13,486 nt of DNA from Candidatus Poribacteria bacterium (GTDB taxonomy: Bacteria; Poribacteria; WGA-4E; WGA-3G): positions 1,618-15,103 of the forward strand of contig JAPPMR010000666.1 in assembly GCA_028818995.1 (NCBI GenBank), written 5' to 3'. Within the stretch, counting starts at the first letter, position 1. Every line of letters starts with the position of its first letter. This document shows, one piece after another, positions 7,717-13,486 of the stretch. The notes under the pieces are model-generated. The model did no database searches. It saw only the letters and a program-made list of their open reading frames with translations, and was not told where the DNA came from. The position numbers were made by a program, and so were the translations under genes.

Positions 7717-8289
7717 TTAAGTCAAGGTTGCCATCGCAACCGTATGTGTGTTTCGTTGTTTAACCTTTCGATAATTTCCAAAAACTTCCATAAAATTGCG
7801 TTTGATGAATTTTCGTAGTCCAGAAATAGTTACGACGTATAGTCTTCCATTCTGTTTAAGATGTTGCTTTGCATCTATAAAAAATTTCTGCAGGAGTTCT
7901 TTACCAACATTGGCAGGTAGGTTAGAAGCAATAACATCAAATTGAACCTCAGGCAGATGACTAAATCCATTGCTTAATAAAACATGACAGTTTTGGAGTT
8001 GATTCTGTTGCACATTTTTGCGTGCATATTCTACTGCGACAAAATCTTTGTCCACCATGTAGACATCTACCGTTTCTTTACACTTTGCCATAGACACACC
8101 AATGGCACCGTACCCACATCCGAGGTCAAGACATGTGTCGCCTTGTTCAATTTCCAACAACTCAGTCAACATTTGAGTGCCTGCGTCTATTGCTTTTGGT
8201 GAAAATAGTCCCCATGTGGTGGTAAAGGTCAGGTCGAATCCGCGCAATTTTGTTTCAAATATCATTTCCGGTTGTTTATCTGATGTCAT
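7717..8289 (-). CDS. small-domain SAM-dependent methyltransferase (RsmC/RlmG-like)
   Basis: This 190-residue class I methyltransferase matches the MTS family. TWGLFSPKAIDAGTQMLTE (25-43) is the characteristic lead-in (FS..xxD.GT..L), DLGCGYGAIG (55-64) is SAM motif I, and D80 ends the second strand. The substrate-site motif at 123-129 reads NLPANVG, where RsmC-type rRNA guanine-N2 methyltransferases have NPPFHxG. Only the MTS half is present; RsmC itself is about twice as long with a duplicated domain, so this is a single-domain version. The start ATG has no obvious ribosome site and lies 16 nt after the oxidoreductase stop, suggesting translational coupling. The fold assignment is secure. 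Nucleic-acid methylation is likely by family, but the changed NPPF motif leaves the target open. Confidence 0.85.
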   Translation of the reverse strand: MTSDKQPEMIFETKLRGFDLTFTTTWGLFSPKAIDAGTQMLTELLEIEQGDTCLDLGCGYGAIGVSMAKCKETVDVYMVDKDFVAVEYARKNVQQNQLQNCHVLLSNGFSHLPEVQFDVIASNLPANVGKELLQKFFIDAKQHLKQNGRLYVVTISGLRKFIKRNFMEVFGNYRKVKQRNTHTVAMATLT

Positions 8290-8305
8290 ACTTAGGAGTT
8301 TGCTT

Positions 8306-9265
8306 CTACCACTTTATTAATACACCGAGTGTGTCTCCGGGTGTATTCCATAGCAGGTCAAAGGCTGCTTTCGCTTCTGTATATTGAAAACGATGCGTAA
8401 TCATTTCAGATGCGCGGATGTCACCGTTCTGTATTTTTTGTAGCGCACGGGCAGCAATATTTGCGCGTGGTTCATCAGTAAGGATGCCAGCAACAAGCCG
8501 TTTGCTCATCATCTTTGACGAATGTAAAGGTAACGGTTTTTGTTGGTAGAGTGCAATCAGTTGAATAATTCCGTATTGTCGCACCATATCCTGCGCTTGT
8601 TCAAACGACTTAACGCCTGCATGCCCACCGACACAATCTATTACTAAATCTGCACCTTTCCCATCTGTAAGACGCCGAACTGCTTGGATAGGGTCCTCTT
8701 CTTGAGCGTTTATTGACACATCAGCACCGAGTTTGAGTGAAAGCTCACATCGCAACGGCAGTGCATCTACAGAGATAATCCGTTCAGGTGAATAACTACG
8801 CACGACCTGCATCATCAAACTACCAACTAAACCTTGCCCTAAAACAACGACTGTATCACCCTCTTTTACACCTGATGAGTCTGCCCAAGCAACAGAACTG
8901 GTTGCAAGTGGTAGAAAAGTTCCTCCTTCAAAACTGACATCTTCAGGAAGTGAAACGATGCGCCCATCAGTTGCGTTCGGTTCAGCAATTACATATTCGG
9001 CATGTGGTGCTACAACCATTACCCTATCACCAACATCATAATCTGTAACCTGATCTCCGACAGCATCCACTGTTCCAGTAAGGGAATATCCCATAATTGA
9101 AGGTGAAACCGCTTCTTCAAGGATATATCGTCTAAAAAGTTCAGAACCACGACTGATTAAGGTTGTATCTGTTTTTACCCGTATTTGGTTTGTGCTTATG
9201 TCTGGAATCGGCACCTCTTCTAATTGGATATTGCCGAAGCCTTCTGGTTTGGTTACCCGAAACAT
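8306..9265 (-). CDS. zinc-less medium-chain dehydrogenase/reductase (MDR)
   Basis: This is a 319-residue NAD(P)-dependent oxidoreductase of the alcohol-dehydrogenase/quinone-reductase superfamily. It has an N-terminal GroES-like domain (about 1-125), a Rossmann domain with VVVLGQGLVGSL (GxGxxG at 143-148), and a returning C-terminal strand region. Asp167 at the end of the second Rossmann strand suggests preference for NAD(H). Both zinc sites are absent. The usual catalytic Cys position reads LISRGSE (36-42), the GHE position reads GYSLTG (59-64), and the four-Cys structural loop is missing. The ISRGSE signature groups it with the ISxGTE-type MDRs (bacteriochlorophyllide oxidoreductase-like and bi-domain oxidoreductases). 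The substrate is unknown. The start is supported by GGAG 8 nt upstream. It lies 45 nt after the TPR-propeller gene and 16 nt before the methyltransferase. Confidence 0.86.
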   Translation of the reverse strand: MFRVTKPEGFGNIQLEEVPIPDISTNQIRVKTDTTLISRGSELFRRYILEEAVSPSIMGYSLTGTVDAVGDQVTDYDVGDRVMVVAPHAEYVIAEPNATDGRIVSLPEDVSFEGGTFLPLATSSVAWADSSGVKEGDTVVVLGQGLVGSLMMQVVRSYSPERIISVDALPLRCELSLKLGADVSINAQEEDPIQAVRRLTDGKGADLVIDCVGGHAGVKSFEQAQDMVRQYGIIQLIALYQQKPLPLHSSKMMSKRLVAGILTDEPRANIAARALQKIQNGDIRASEMITHRFQYTEAKAAFDLLWNTPGDTLGVLIKW

Positions 9266-9310
9266 GTTCTAATCTCCAAAGTTTTTCCTGTCAGGGAATG
9301 GAATAAAGTA

Positions 9311-10693
9311 TTATCCTTTCTGTTGTAAACGCTGTACTAAATCTTCACGACTAATAGGTTTATTTAAATCCATTAAATAGATGTGGAAGTTATCGCTTCT
9401 ATCGGAAACAAAAGCTATGTAACGCCCGTCAGATGAAAATGCCGGTTGAATAGACCTGCCGATGTCGTTTGTGATTCTACGTTCATTTTTCCCGTCAGTA
9501 TCAATAAGGTGAATTTCCCAATCCGCATCTCTTGCTGATACATACGCTATTGTTTTTCCATCGGGCGACACTGTAGGATTGTAACAATCGTAGCGATTTG
9601 GATTAAAATGTTTTTCATTTTGACCATCAATCTCCATTGTATAGAGTTGGTGCACGTCATTTCGTGAGGAAACAAACACAATGCGTTTCCCGTTTGGAAA
9701 GAAGGCGGGACTTCCTTCGTCAGTTTCATTGTGTGTAAGACGTTTTGGTTTGATTTTTTCTGGCGTGATTTGTGCAAGGTTGAGACCGTTTAAATCAAGA
9801 AGATATAATTCCAAATTTCCATCAGTATTTGATTCGTAGACAATTTGATTGCCTGAAGGAGAGGAACGTGGGACGCGTACACCGAAACTGATTGGAATAA
9901 CGGAACGAGTAATCTTGCTGTGGATATGTGTTACGTTGAAACCTGTATAAATAGGGGTTGAACCACTACTTTGAAGGACAATTTTAACTTCTCTTGATGA
10001 TTTGGGTTCACTGCTATAGAATATATGATTCGGAGTTTTTAGATATGCTGGTGAGTCGTCATTGAAATCTGTCGAGTAGGTTACACGGCGTTGAATCCGT
10101 CCGTTCAAATCCATCAAATAGATTTCACCATTATCAAGACGAAAAGAGGCAAAGGCAATTTGTGTGCTATCTGGAGAGAAGATAGGTGAATAGTTATCGG
10201 AATTACCGTGTGTAAGTTGTTTTGTCTTATAACTATCTCCCGCCAGTTCTATAATTTTTTGCAAGACTTTGGAGTCTGAAGTGCCTTTTTGAACAATGTT
10301 GAGTATACGAAATGCCGAATCTCTATCACCAAATATGAGATAGGTACGTGCCAATTCAAGTCGAACATCGATCCGTTTTTCTGGTTGCCCAGTATAAAAC
10401 TGCGAGGCTGTTTGAAACTGCTCAATTGCATCATTATGACGCCCTAATTCATTATACGCTTTTCCAAGCAGCATTCGTGCTTTTGGATTTTTAGGGTCTG
10501 TCTCAATAAAAGCCTCCAATTTTCCCGCAGCCTCTCGTGGCATACCAGAATGGATAAGTGCTTCGATTTTGTTCAAGGAGTTTTCTTGACACCCCAGGAA
10601 TACCAATATTGCAAGAGATAAACTGCAGGGAAAAATAAATGCGCAATTCAGTTTTGCTTTTCGGGTTGCTCTTAACATATCGAGCCAATTCAT
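9311..10693 (-). CDS. TPR plus TolB-like beta-propeller (PD40 repeat) putative lipoprotein
   Basis: This is a 460-residue exported protein. The N-terminus has a basic stretch and a hydrophobic segment (18-34) ending FLGC at Cys35, a loose lipobox, so lipid anchoring is likely but not certain. Residues 37-150 hold TPR-like helices (for example ARMLLGKAYNELGRHNDAIEQFQTA). Residues 157-445 form about six propeller blades of the WD40-like PD40 type, with repeats such as SPIFSPDSTQIAFAS (169-183), SPAFFPNGKRIVFVSSR (328-344), NPTVSPDGKTIAYVSAR (372-388) and QPAFSSDGRYIAFVSDR (416-432). TolB of the Tol-Pal system has a related propeller, but no Tol-Pal genes are nearby and the TPR front is different, so a protein-binding scaffold is the fairest description. 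No ribosome site precedes the ATG at 10693; Met6 is an alternative start. A weak -10-like TATACT lies at 10715-10720. Confidence 0.8.
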   Translation of the reverse strand: MNWLDMLRATRKAKLNCAFIFPCSLSLAILVFLGCQENSLNKIEALIHSGMPREAAGKLEAFIETDPKNPKARMLLGKAYNELGRHNDAIEQFQTASQFYTGQPEKRIDVRLELARTYLIFGDRDSAFRILNIVQKGTSDSKVLQKIIELAGDSYKTKQLTHGNSDNYSPIFSPDSTQIAFASFRLDNGEIYLMDLNGRIQRRVTYSTDFNDDSPAYLKTPNHIFYSSEPKSSREVKIVLQSSGSTPIYTGFNVTHIHSKITRSVIPISFGVRVPRSSPSGNQIVYESNTDGNLELYLLDLNGLNLAQITPEKIKPKRLTHNETDEGSPAFFPNGKRIVFVSSRNDVHQLYTMEIDGQNEKHFNPNRYDCYNPTVSPDGKTIAYVSARDADWEIHLIDTDGKNERRITNDIGRSIQPAFSSDGRYIAFVSDRSDNFHIYLMDLNKPISREDLVQRLQQKG

Positions 10694-10774
10694 TGTAGAT
10701 AAAGTAACGTTTTCAGTATAATTGGATATTTCGTTTTTTCTGAAGTGAGGGGTGTTTTACAGAAATTTTGCGTT

Positions 10775-11248
10775 TTAATCCGTTTCTAACATGTCTATGT
10801 TGGATTTACGCCTACCACGCCATCCGGCACTTACCGCGTATATCCAACATACTATTGCCTGTATAGACGAAGTGACTTTTAGAATCCAAGAAGGACGAAA
10901 CATTAATTTTTTTCCGCTATCAAGTGTCCAGAGATGAACAGAACGATCAGAATCTGTTTCCGTATTTGTATTATCATTTGTTTGAGTTTCAGTTTGCGCA
11001 ATGGGCTGAAATCGGATTAAATCTTGCCATCCCCTGACCGGATAGGAATTGATATAGAAGATAGCAATTGCCGAGACAAAAACAAATAAAATTATGCAAC
11101 CTTTAACGAATTGTCCCAAATATATTTGTCCAAGTCCGGGGAGAAGTGCTGATAATACCATCGCAGAATAAGAACGAGTTTGAACGGATGGATCTTGTTT
11201 CTTTACAGAAATGTCGTCTGAGCGAATATCGGATGTGGATTCTTGCAT
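10775..11248 (-). CDS. small TM2/DUF5683-like membrane protein
   Basis: This is a 157-residue protein. After a polar N-terminus (1-27) it has SALLPGLGQIYLGQFVKGCIILFVF (33-57), the glycine-rich hairpin typical of TM2/DUF5683-type small membrane proteins. Next come a second hydrophobic stretch to about residue 67, a polar Thr/Asn/Asp-rich loop (85-103), and a last hydrophobic segment (about 121-141) followed by a basic tail (WRGRRKSN). The function of these proteins is unknown. The ATG at 11248 directly follows a TTG (11251), which itself follows the TAA of the upstream gene (TAA-TTG-ATG). GGAG lies 8 nt before the TTG and 11 nt before the ATG, so TTG is possible and would add one Met. It is tightly coupled to the upstream DMT-like gene and 81 nt from the next gene. 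Confidence 0.72.
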   Translation of the reverse strand: MQESTSDIRSDDISVKKQDPSVQTRSYSAMVLSALLPGLGQIYLGQFVKGCIILFVFVSAIAIFYINSYPVRGWQDLIRFQPIAQTETQTNDNTNTETDSDRSVHLWTLDSGKKLMFRPSWILKVTSSIQAIVCWIYAVSAGWRGRRKSNIDMLETD

Positions 11249-11251
11249 CAA

Positions 11252-11617
11252 TTAAGTTTCTCCTTGCGCAACAAGATAAACACCGATACAGATAATAATC
11301 GCCCCAATTATGCGAACTCTAGGAATAGATTCTTTGAAGAACAACCATGAAAATGGTATTGTCAGGACATATCCCAAACTCAACATTGGGTAGGCGATAC
11401 TCAGCTTAACACGCGAGAGAATGACAAGCCAGACGAATGTTGTGAAACCGTAGATTGAAATACCACCAATCACATAGGGATTCAAGATGACTTGTGTTAA
11501 TTTCGGCACCAATTCACGAAAATTGATAACTCCTACCTTACTGACTCCCTGTTTTAGTAAGATTTGTCCCATCACTGTTAATAAAACATTGAAAAAAAGC
11601 AATATATAGTCTTTCAT
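11252..11617 (-). CDS. four-TM DMT-superfamily (EamA/SMR/ArnE-like) membrane protein
   Basis: Read from the ATG at 11617 this is 121 residues, the size of SMR or ArnE/ArnF proteins (half-size drug/metabolite transporters). It has four membrane segments at about 4-24, 48-69, 73-93 and 101-118. Family-like points are GQILLKQG (17-24), YPMLSLGYVLTIPFSWLFFKE (76-96) and the closing GAIIICIGVYLVAQGE. ArnE/F-like members flip lipid-linked sugars and others export small molecules; neither can be chosen here. The reading frame extends upstream to an ATG at 11683, adding 22 polar residues (MNGSEFM...NSD) that do not look like transporter. A TTGCAA/TATAAT promoter lies inside that extension, so the 11617 start is preferred. 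It is the first gene of the leftward series. Confidence 0.75.
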   Translation of the reverse strand: MKDYILLFFNVLLTVMGQILLKQGVSKVGVINFRELVPKLTQVILNPYVIGGISIYGFTTFVWLVILSRVKLSIAYPMLSLGYVLTIPFSWLFFKESIPRVRIIGAIIICIGVYLVAQGET

Positions 11618-11623
11618 ATCACT

Positions 11624-11652
11624 ATTATACCACATGTGGAAGTGTTTTGCAA
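11624..11652 (-). promoter_or_regulatory. sigma-70-like promoter TTGCAA-N17-TATAAT, probably leaderless
   Basis: On the minus strand the -35 is TTGCAA (11647-11652), the spacer is 17 nt and the -10 is a perfect TATAAT (11624-11629) with a TGG extension. The expected start point is near 11617, which is the A of the ATG. The mRNA of the DMT-like gene would therefore begin at or next to its start codon, which agrees with the lack of any ribosome site before that ATG. Confidence 0.65.
11630..11639. promoter_or_regulatory. perfect palindrome CCACATGTGG in the promoter spacer, candidate operator
   Basis: A 10-bp perfect palindrome lies between the -35 and -10 boxes of the leftward promoter and overlaps its TGG extension, a position where a bound repressor would block polymerase. 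The binding protein is unknown and no regulator gene is in the window. A 10-bp palindrome can arise by chance. Confidence 0.35.
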
Positions 11653-11690
11653 TTTTGGTAGACATAAATTCAGAACCATTCAAATTTCTG

Positions 11691-11719
11691 TTGCTTTTTG
11701 TTTAAGAAATCGTTACAAT
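11691..11719 (+). promoter_or_regulatory. possible promoter TTGCTT-N17-TACAAT for the dioxygenase gene
   Basis: TTGCTT (11691-11696), a 17-nt spacer and TACAAT (11714-11719) lie just before the plus-strand gene. The predicted start near 11726 gives a leader of about 14 nt carrying the ribosome site. The -35 is weak. With the leftward promoter this makes the 122-nt gap a divergent control region. Confidence 0.45.
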
Positions 11720-11727
11720 TTTTAGAC

Positions 11728-11736
11728 AAGGAGGAG
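11728..11736 (+). promoter_or_regulatory. strong ribosome binding site AAGGAGGAG
   Basis: A near-perfect Shine-Dalgarno sequence ends a few bases before the ATG at 11740. It sets that ATG as the true start over an in-frame TTG at 11698, which would place the ribosome site inside the coding region and overlap the promoter. Confidence 0.85.
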
Positions 11737-11739
11737 AAT

Positions 11740-12537
11740 ATGGTTGAACTCACACCAGAAGACATTGGATTTTTCAGAGACAACGGTTATTTGATTAAAC
11801 GGAACGTGCTCAACCCTGAACTCATGGAACGAGCACGGGCGAAGTTATGGGAAGGCGCGCCGGAAGGAAAACTCCGCGAAGACCCAGAAACATGGGTCGG
11901 TCCCTTCAAAGTTGAAGAAGAGAACGAGGATAATTCAAATCGGCGAAAAGGTTTTCGTTGGAACTACCGTGAACCCGGCGGCGAAGATTGGATGGTCAAA
12001 CTGCTTGCAACTGATCCAAATGTCTGGCGAATGGCAGAACAGTTCTTAGGTGAAGGGAACTTGGTAATACCTGAACGCGTGCGTGGTATTTATTGCACGT
12101 TACCCTATGGGGATGTTCCGAAAAAGTCAATAGGATGTCATGTTGATGCACATCCGTTCCATCTTGGCGTTGTTGGCTATATTGACGATGTTCCACCAGA
12201 AGGTGGTGGGTTTACCGTTTGGCCAGGAAGCCATAAAGTATTCTATTACGATTACAAATCGCAATATAAGAACGAACCGACTCCGCAATACGATGTTGAT
12301 CGTGAACGACTCAGTAGAGAACCGGGTGTAGATTGCTACGGCAATGCGGGTGATATTGTCTTCTGGCATCATCGCATCGGTCATGCAGCAGGACATAACT
12401 ATACACGCCAGATTCGTCAGGCAGTGCTATACGATTTCAGAAAAACCGAATTGTCAGAGACACAAGAGGAACCACCTAACGAAGATATGTGGCGAGATTG
12501 GCCCGGCATAAAAGCGTTGGAAAAATCTCAGTCTTAG
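11740..12537 (+). CDS. phytanoyl-CoA dioxygenase (PhyH) family Fe(II)/2-oxoglutarate oxygenase
   Basis: This 265-residue cupin-fold oxygenase begins MVELTPEDIGFFRDNGYLIKRNVL, a typical PhyH opening. The iron triad is complete: His134 and Asp136 in CHVDAHPF, and His215 in the segment GDIVFWHHRIGHAAGHN. Arg226, 11 residues after that His, fits the 2-oxoglutarate carboxylate ligand, with the same spacing as human PhyH (H264/R275). PEGGGFTVWPGSHK (about 153-166) is the usual lid strand. Such enzymes hydroxylate or otherwise oxidise diverse small molecules using O2 and 2-oxoglutarate, with release of CO2 and succinate. Lineages such as Poribacteria carry many copies with unknown substrates. The gene stands alone on the plus strand, divergent from the membrane gene series and convergent with the sugar isomerase-like gene. 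Confidence 0.92.
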   Translation: MVELTPEDIGFFRDNGYLIKRNVLNPELMERARAKLWEGAPEGKLREDPETWVGPFKVEEENEDNSNRRKGFRWNYREPGGEDWMVKLLATDPNVWRMAEQFLGEGNLVIPERVRGIYCTLPYGDVPKKSIGCHVDAHPFHLGVVGYIDDVPPEGGGFTVWPGSHKVFYYDYKSQYKNEPTPQYDVDRERLSREPGVDCYGNAGDIVFWHHRIGHAAGHNYTRQIRQAVLYDFRKTELSETQEEPPNEDMWRDWPGIKALEKSQS

Positions 12538-12585
12538 AAAGCGGACACAATTATTATAGAAAAACCCACAGTTACCTTTACATTA

Positions 12586-12605
12586 GCGAGGTTAGGAAAC
12601 CTCGC
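12586..12605. repeat. REP-like hairpin, 8-bp stem, AGGA loop
   Basis: GCGAGGTT (12586-12593), loop AGGA, AACCTCGC (12598-12605). Read on the minus strand the loop is TCCT and the hairpin shares the core GGTTTCCTAACC with the hairpin at 12695-12716. It lies 48 nt after the dioxygenase stop. No T-run follows, so a classical intrinsic terminator is not indicated. Confidence 0.7.
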
Positions 12606-12694
12606 CAGCGTGAGTGTCTGGAGATTGTTGTTGATTGGAATAGTAACACATTTTCGGTTTTTACTATAAAGAAAAACAATTATACGCCTTGATA

Positions 12695-12716
12695 GGTGCG
12701 GTTTCCTAACCGCACC
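12695..12716. repeat. REP-like hairpin, 9-bp stem, TCCT loop, inverted relative to 12586-12605
   Basis: GGTGCGGTT (12695-12703), loop TCCT, AACCGCACC (12708-12716). It is preceded by a TAGG tail (12693-12696) as in the 6061-6102 element. It lies 27 nt beyond the stop of the leftward sugar isomerase-like gene. Between convergent genes it could also slow transcription from either side, but there is no T-run. Confidence 0.72.
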
Positions 12717-12743
12717 AAACACCAGCGGAAAAAGTGCTTTTCG

Positions 12744-13486
12744 TTATCTTAACCCTAATTCATTCAAAGTTCCTGCCATCATATTATAAGCAATCTGCGC
12801 CTTTTCCATCCGCATGTGTGGAAATGTCTCTACAGAGATATACTTATCGTAACCAACCTTTCCCAAACTCTCAGCAAAAGTTCTAAAATCTAACTCGTCA
12901 CCCGCCTCACCCGGAATTAGAAATGTACTGTAGGGATACATCCCTGTTACACCTTTGACATGGCAGTGTGCGGTAAGCGGTCCCAACTTTTCGGTAACTT
13001 CAGCGATATCTTCTCCCATGTGATAGAAATTGGTGATGTCGTTGAGTGATTTCAGGGCGTCGGAACCCACATGTTCAATCAGAAGCGTGACTTTAGGTGA
13101 TGAATCTATCGTGGTTGCTTCGTGATTATGGATATTCATCGTAATTCCAAGTTCCTCTGCACGGCGACAGATTGGTTTTAGCACATCAACGAGGAGTTTC
13201 CACGCAAATGCATCGCCTTTGTCCCCACCATAGCCTGTGAGGAAGTTGACACCGTGCGCGCCAAGTGCTACCGCCACATCTTGCAGCAGCGCATAGTGAT
13301 CAATTGCCGACTGCTTGTCTTCTAACGCCAGATGATATAATCCTTTACCAGTAAACGGGTTGATGACAGAAACTTCTAATCCGTGGTCGGTTGTCATTGT
13401 TTTGACTTCTTTAAGTAGACTATCTGTCACTTCACCTGAAGGGATGTGTGCTTCTGGTCCGCACATCATCTCAATTGCATCGTAGC
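12744..13486 (-). CDS. sugar phosphate isomerase/epimerase-like TIM barrel, N-terminus beyond window
   Basis: The frame stays open to the right edge, reading YDAIEMMCGPEAHIP before and across the ATG at 13469. This fits the family's G-Y-D-x-I-E strand, so the gene starts outside the window and 13469 is not the start. The visible 246 residues match the xylose isomerase-like/AP endonuclease 2 TIM-barrel superfamily. Candidate metal-site strands, numbered from the Met at 13469, are MNIHNHE (111-117), NFYHMGED (147-154), AHCHVKG (167-173) and ISVETF (211-216). Where many relatives have E-N-H on the first of these strands, this one has H-N-H. Members isomerise or epimerise sugars, inosose or hydroxypyruvate; the substrate here is not recognisable. 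It converges on the dioxygenase gene with a 206-nt gap. Confidence 0.85.
   Translation of the reverse strand, partial: YDAIEMMCGPEAHIPSGEVTDSLLKEVKTMTTDHGLEVSVINPFTGKGLYHLALEDKQSAIDHYALLQDVAVALGAHGVNFLTGYGGDKGDAFAWKLLVDVLKPICRRAEELGITMNIHNHEATTIDSSPKVTLLIEHVGSDALKSLNDITNFYHMGEDIAEVTEKLGPLTAHCHVKGVTGMYPYSTFLIPGEAGDELDFRTFAESLGKVGYDKYISVETFPHMRMEKAQIAYNMMAGTLNELGLR

Noticed and set aside
9311..10693. Calling the propeller protein TolB
   Set aside because: A TPR front and probable lipid anchor replace the TolB N-terminal domain, and no tolA, tolQ, tolR or pal gene is nearby.
10715..10722. TATAAT on the plus strand and TATACT on the minus strand in the gap before the propeller gene
   Set aside because: The plus-strand box faces no gene. 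The minus-strand box has only a weak -35 (TTCAGA at about 18 nt), so an internal promoter for the propeller gene is not claimed.
11698..11739. Upstream TTG start adding 14 residues to the dioxygenase
   Set aside because: The ribosome site AAGGAGG at 11728-11734 and the family-typical N-terminus point to the ATG at 11740; the extension would also cover the promoter.
12489..12692. 67-residue plus-strand reading frame overlapping the dioxygenase end
   Set aside because: It crosses a repeat hairpin, has no ribosome site and shows no protein-like motif.
12538..12743. Intrinsic terminators between the convergent genes
   Set aside because: Two stable hairpins are present but neither is followed by a T-run on either strand, and their sequence places them in the repeat family. 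Any terminator role would be secondary.

Overview
The window reads as a moderately AT-rich bacterial chromosome segment with Gram-negative envelope genes (an Omp85-type outer-membrane barrel, a probable lipoprotein, a BatA-like inner-membrane protein). A phytanoyl-CoA dioxygenase-type oxygenase, a sugar phosphate isomerase/epimerase-like TIM barrel, a DUF6785-type polytopic membrane protein and GC-rich intergenic hairpin repeats appear together. That mix resembles Candidatus Poribacteria or a related PVC/sponge-associated or planktonic lineage. This is an inference from gene content, not from a marker gene. There is no rRNA, tRNA, CRISPR array, transposase gene or phage gene.

Layout. Nine genes run leftwards on the minus strand from about 11617 to the left edge: a 4-TM DMT/EamA-like protein, a small TM2-like membrane protein, a TPR plus beta-propeller putative lipoprotein, a zinc-less MDR oxidoreductase, an RsmC-like methyltransferase, a secreted transglutaminase-like protein, a BatA/von Willebrand A protein, a two-POTRA Omp85 protein, and a large DUF6785-like membrane protein cut by the left edge. 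Gaps are short (minus 1 to 81 nt) except for about 200 nt before the BatA gene. The series may be one long transcript, or two: a good extended -10 promoter (TGGTATAATA) lies before the first gene and the same ten bases lie before the BatA gene. A divergent plus-strand gene (11740-12537) encodes a PhyH-type Fe(II)/2-oxoglutarate dioxygenase. It converges on a sugar phosphate isomerase/epimerase-like gene whose N-terminus lies beyond the right edge.

How the genes may work together. The BatA-like gene ends in a TAATG overlap with the Omp85 gene, so an inner-membrane vWA protein with a periplasmic portion and an outer-membrane barrel are translationally coupled. A secreted transglutaminase-like protein and a TolB-like propeller protein lie upstream in the same direction. 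This looks like a cell-envelope cluster, but its job cannot be read from sequence. PhyH dioxygenases and sugar isomerases are usually catabolic or tailoring enzymes and are probably separate from it.

Most notable non-coding structure. Two intergenic repeats (6061-6102 and 12586-12716) are built from hairpins of one family: a TAGG tail, a GC-rich stem and a TCCC/TCCT loop, with compensatory changes in the stem. They look like REP/REPIN elements. The first sits inside a larger AT-rich inverted-repeat unit (5990-6146) whose edge supplies the -10 box of the BatA promoter.
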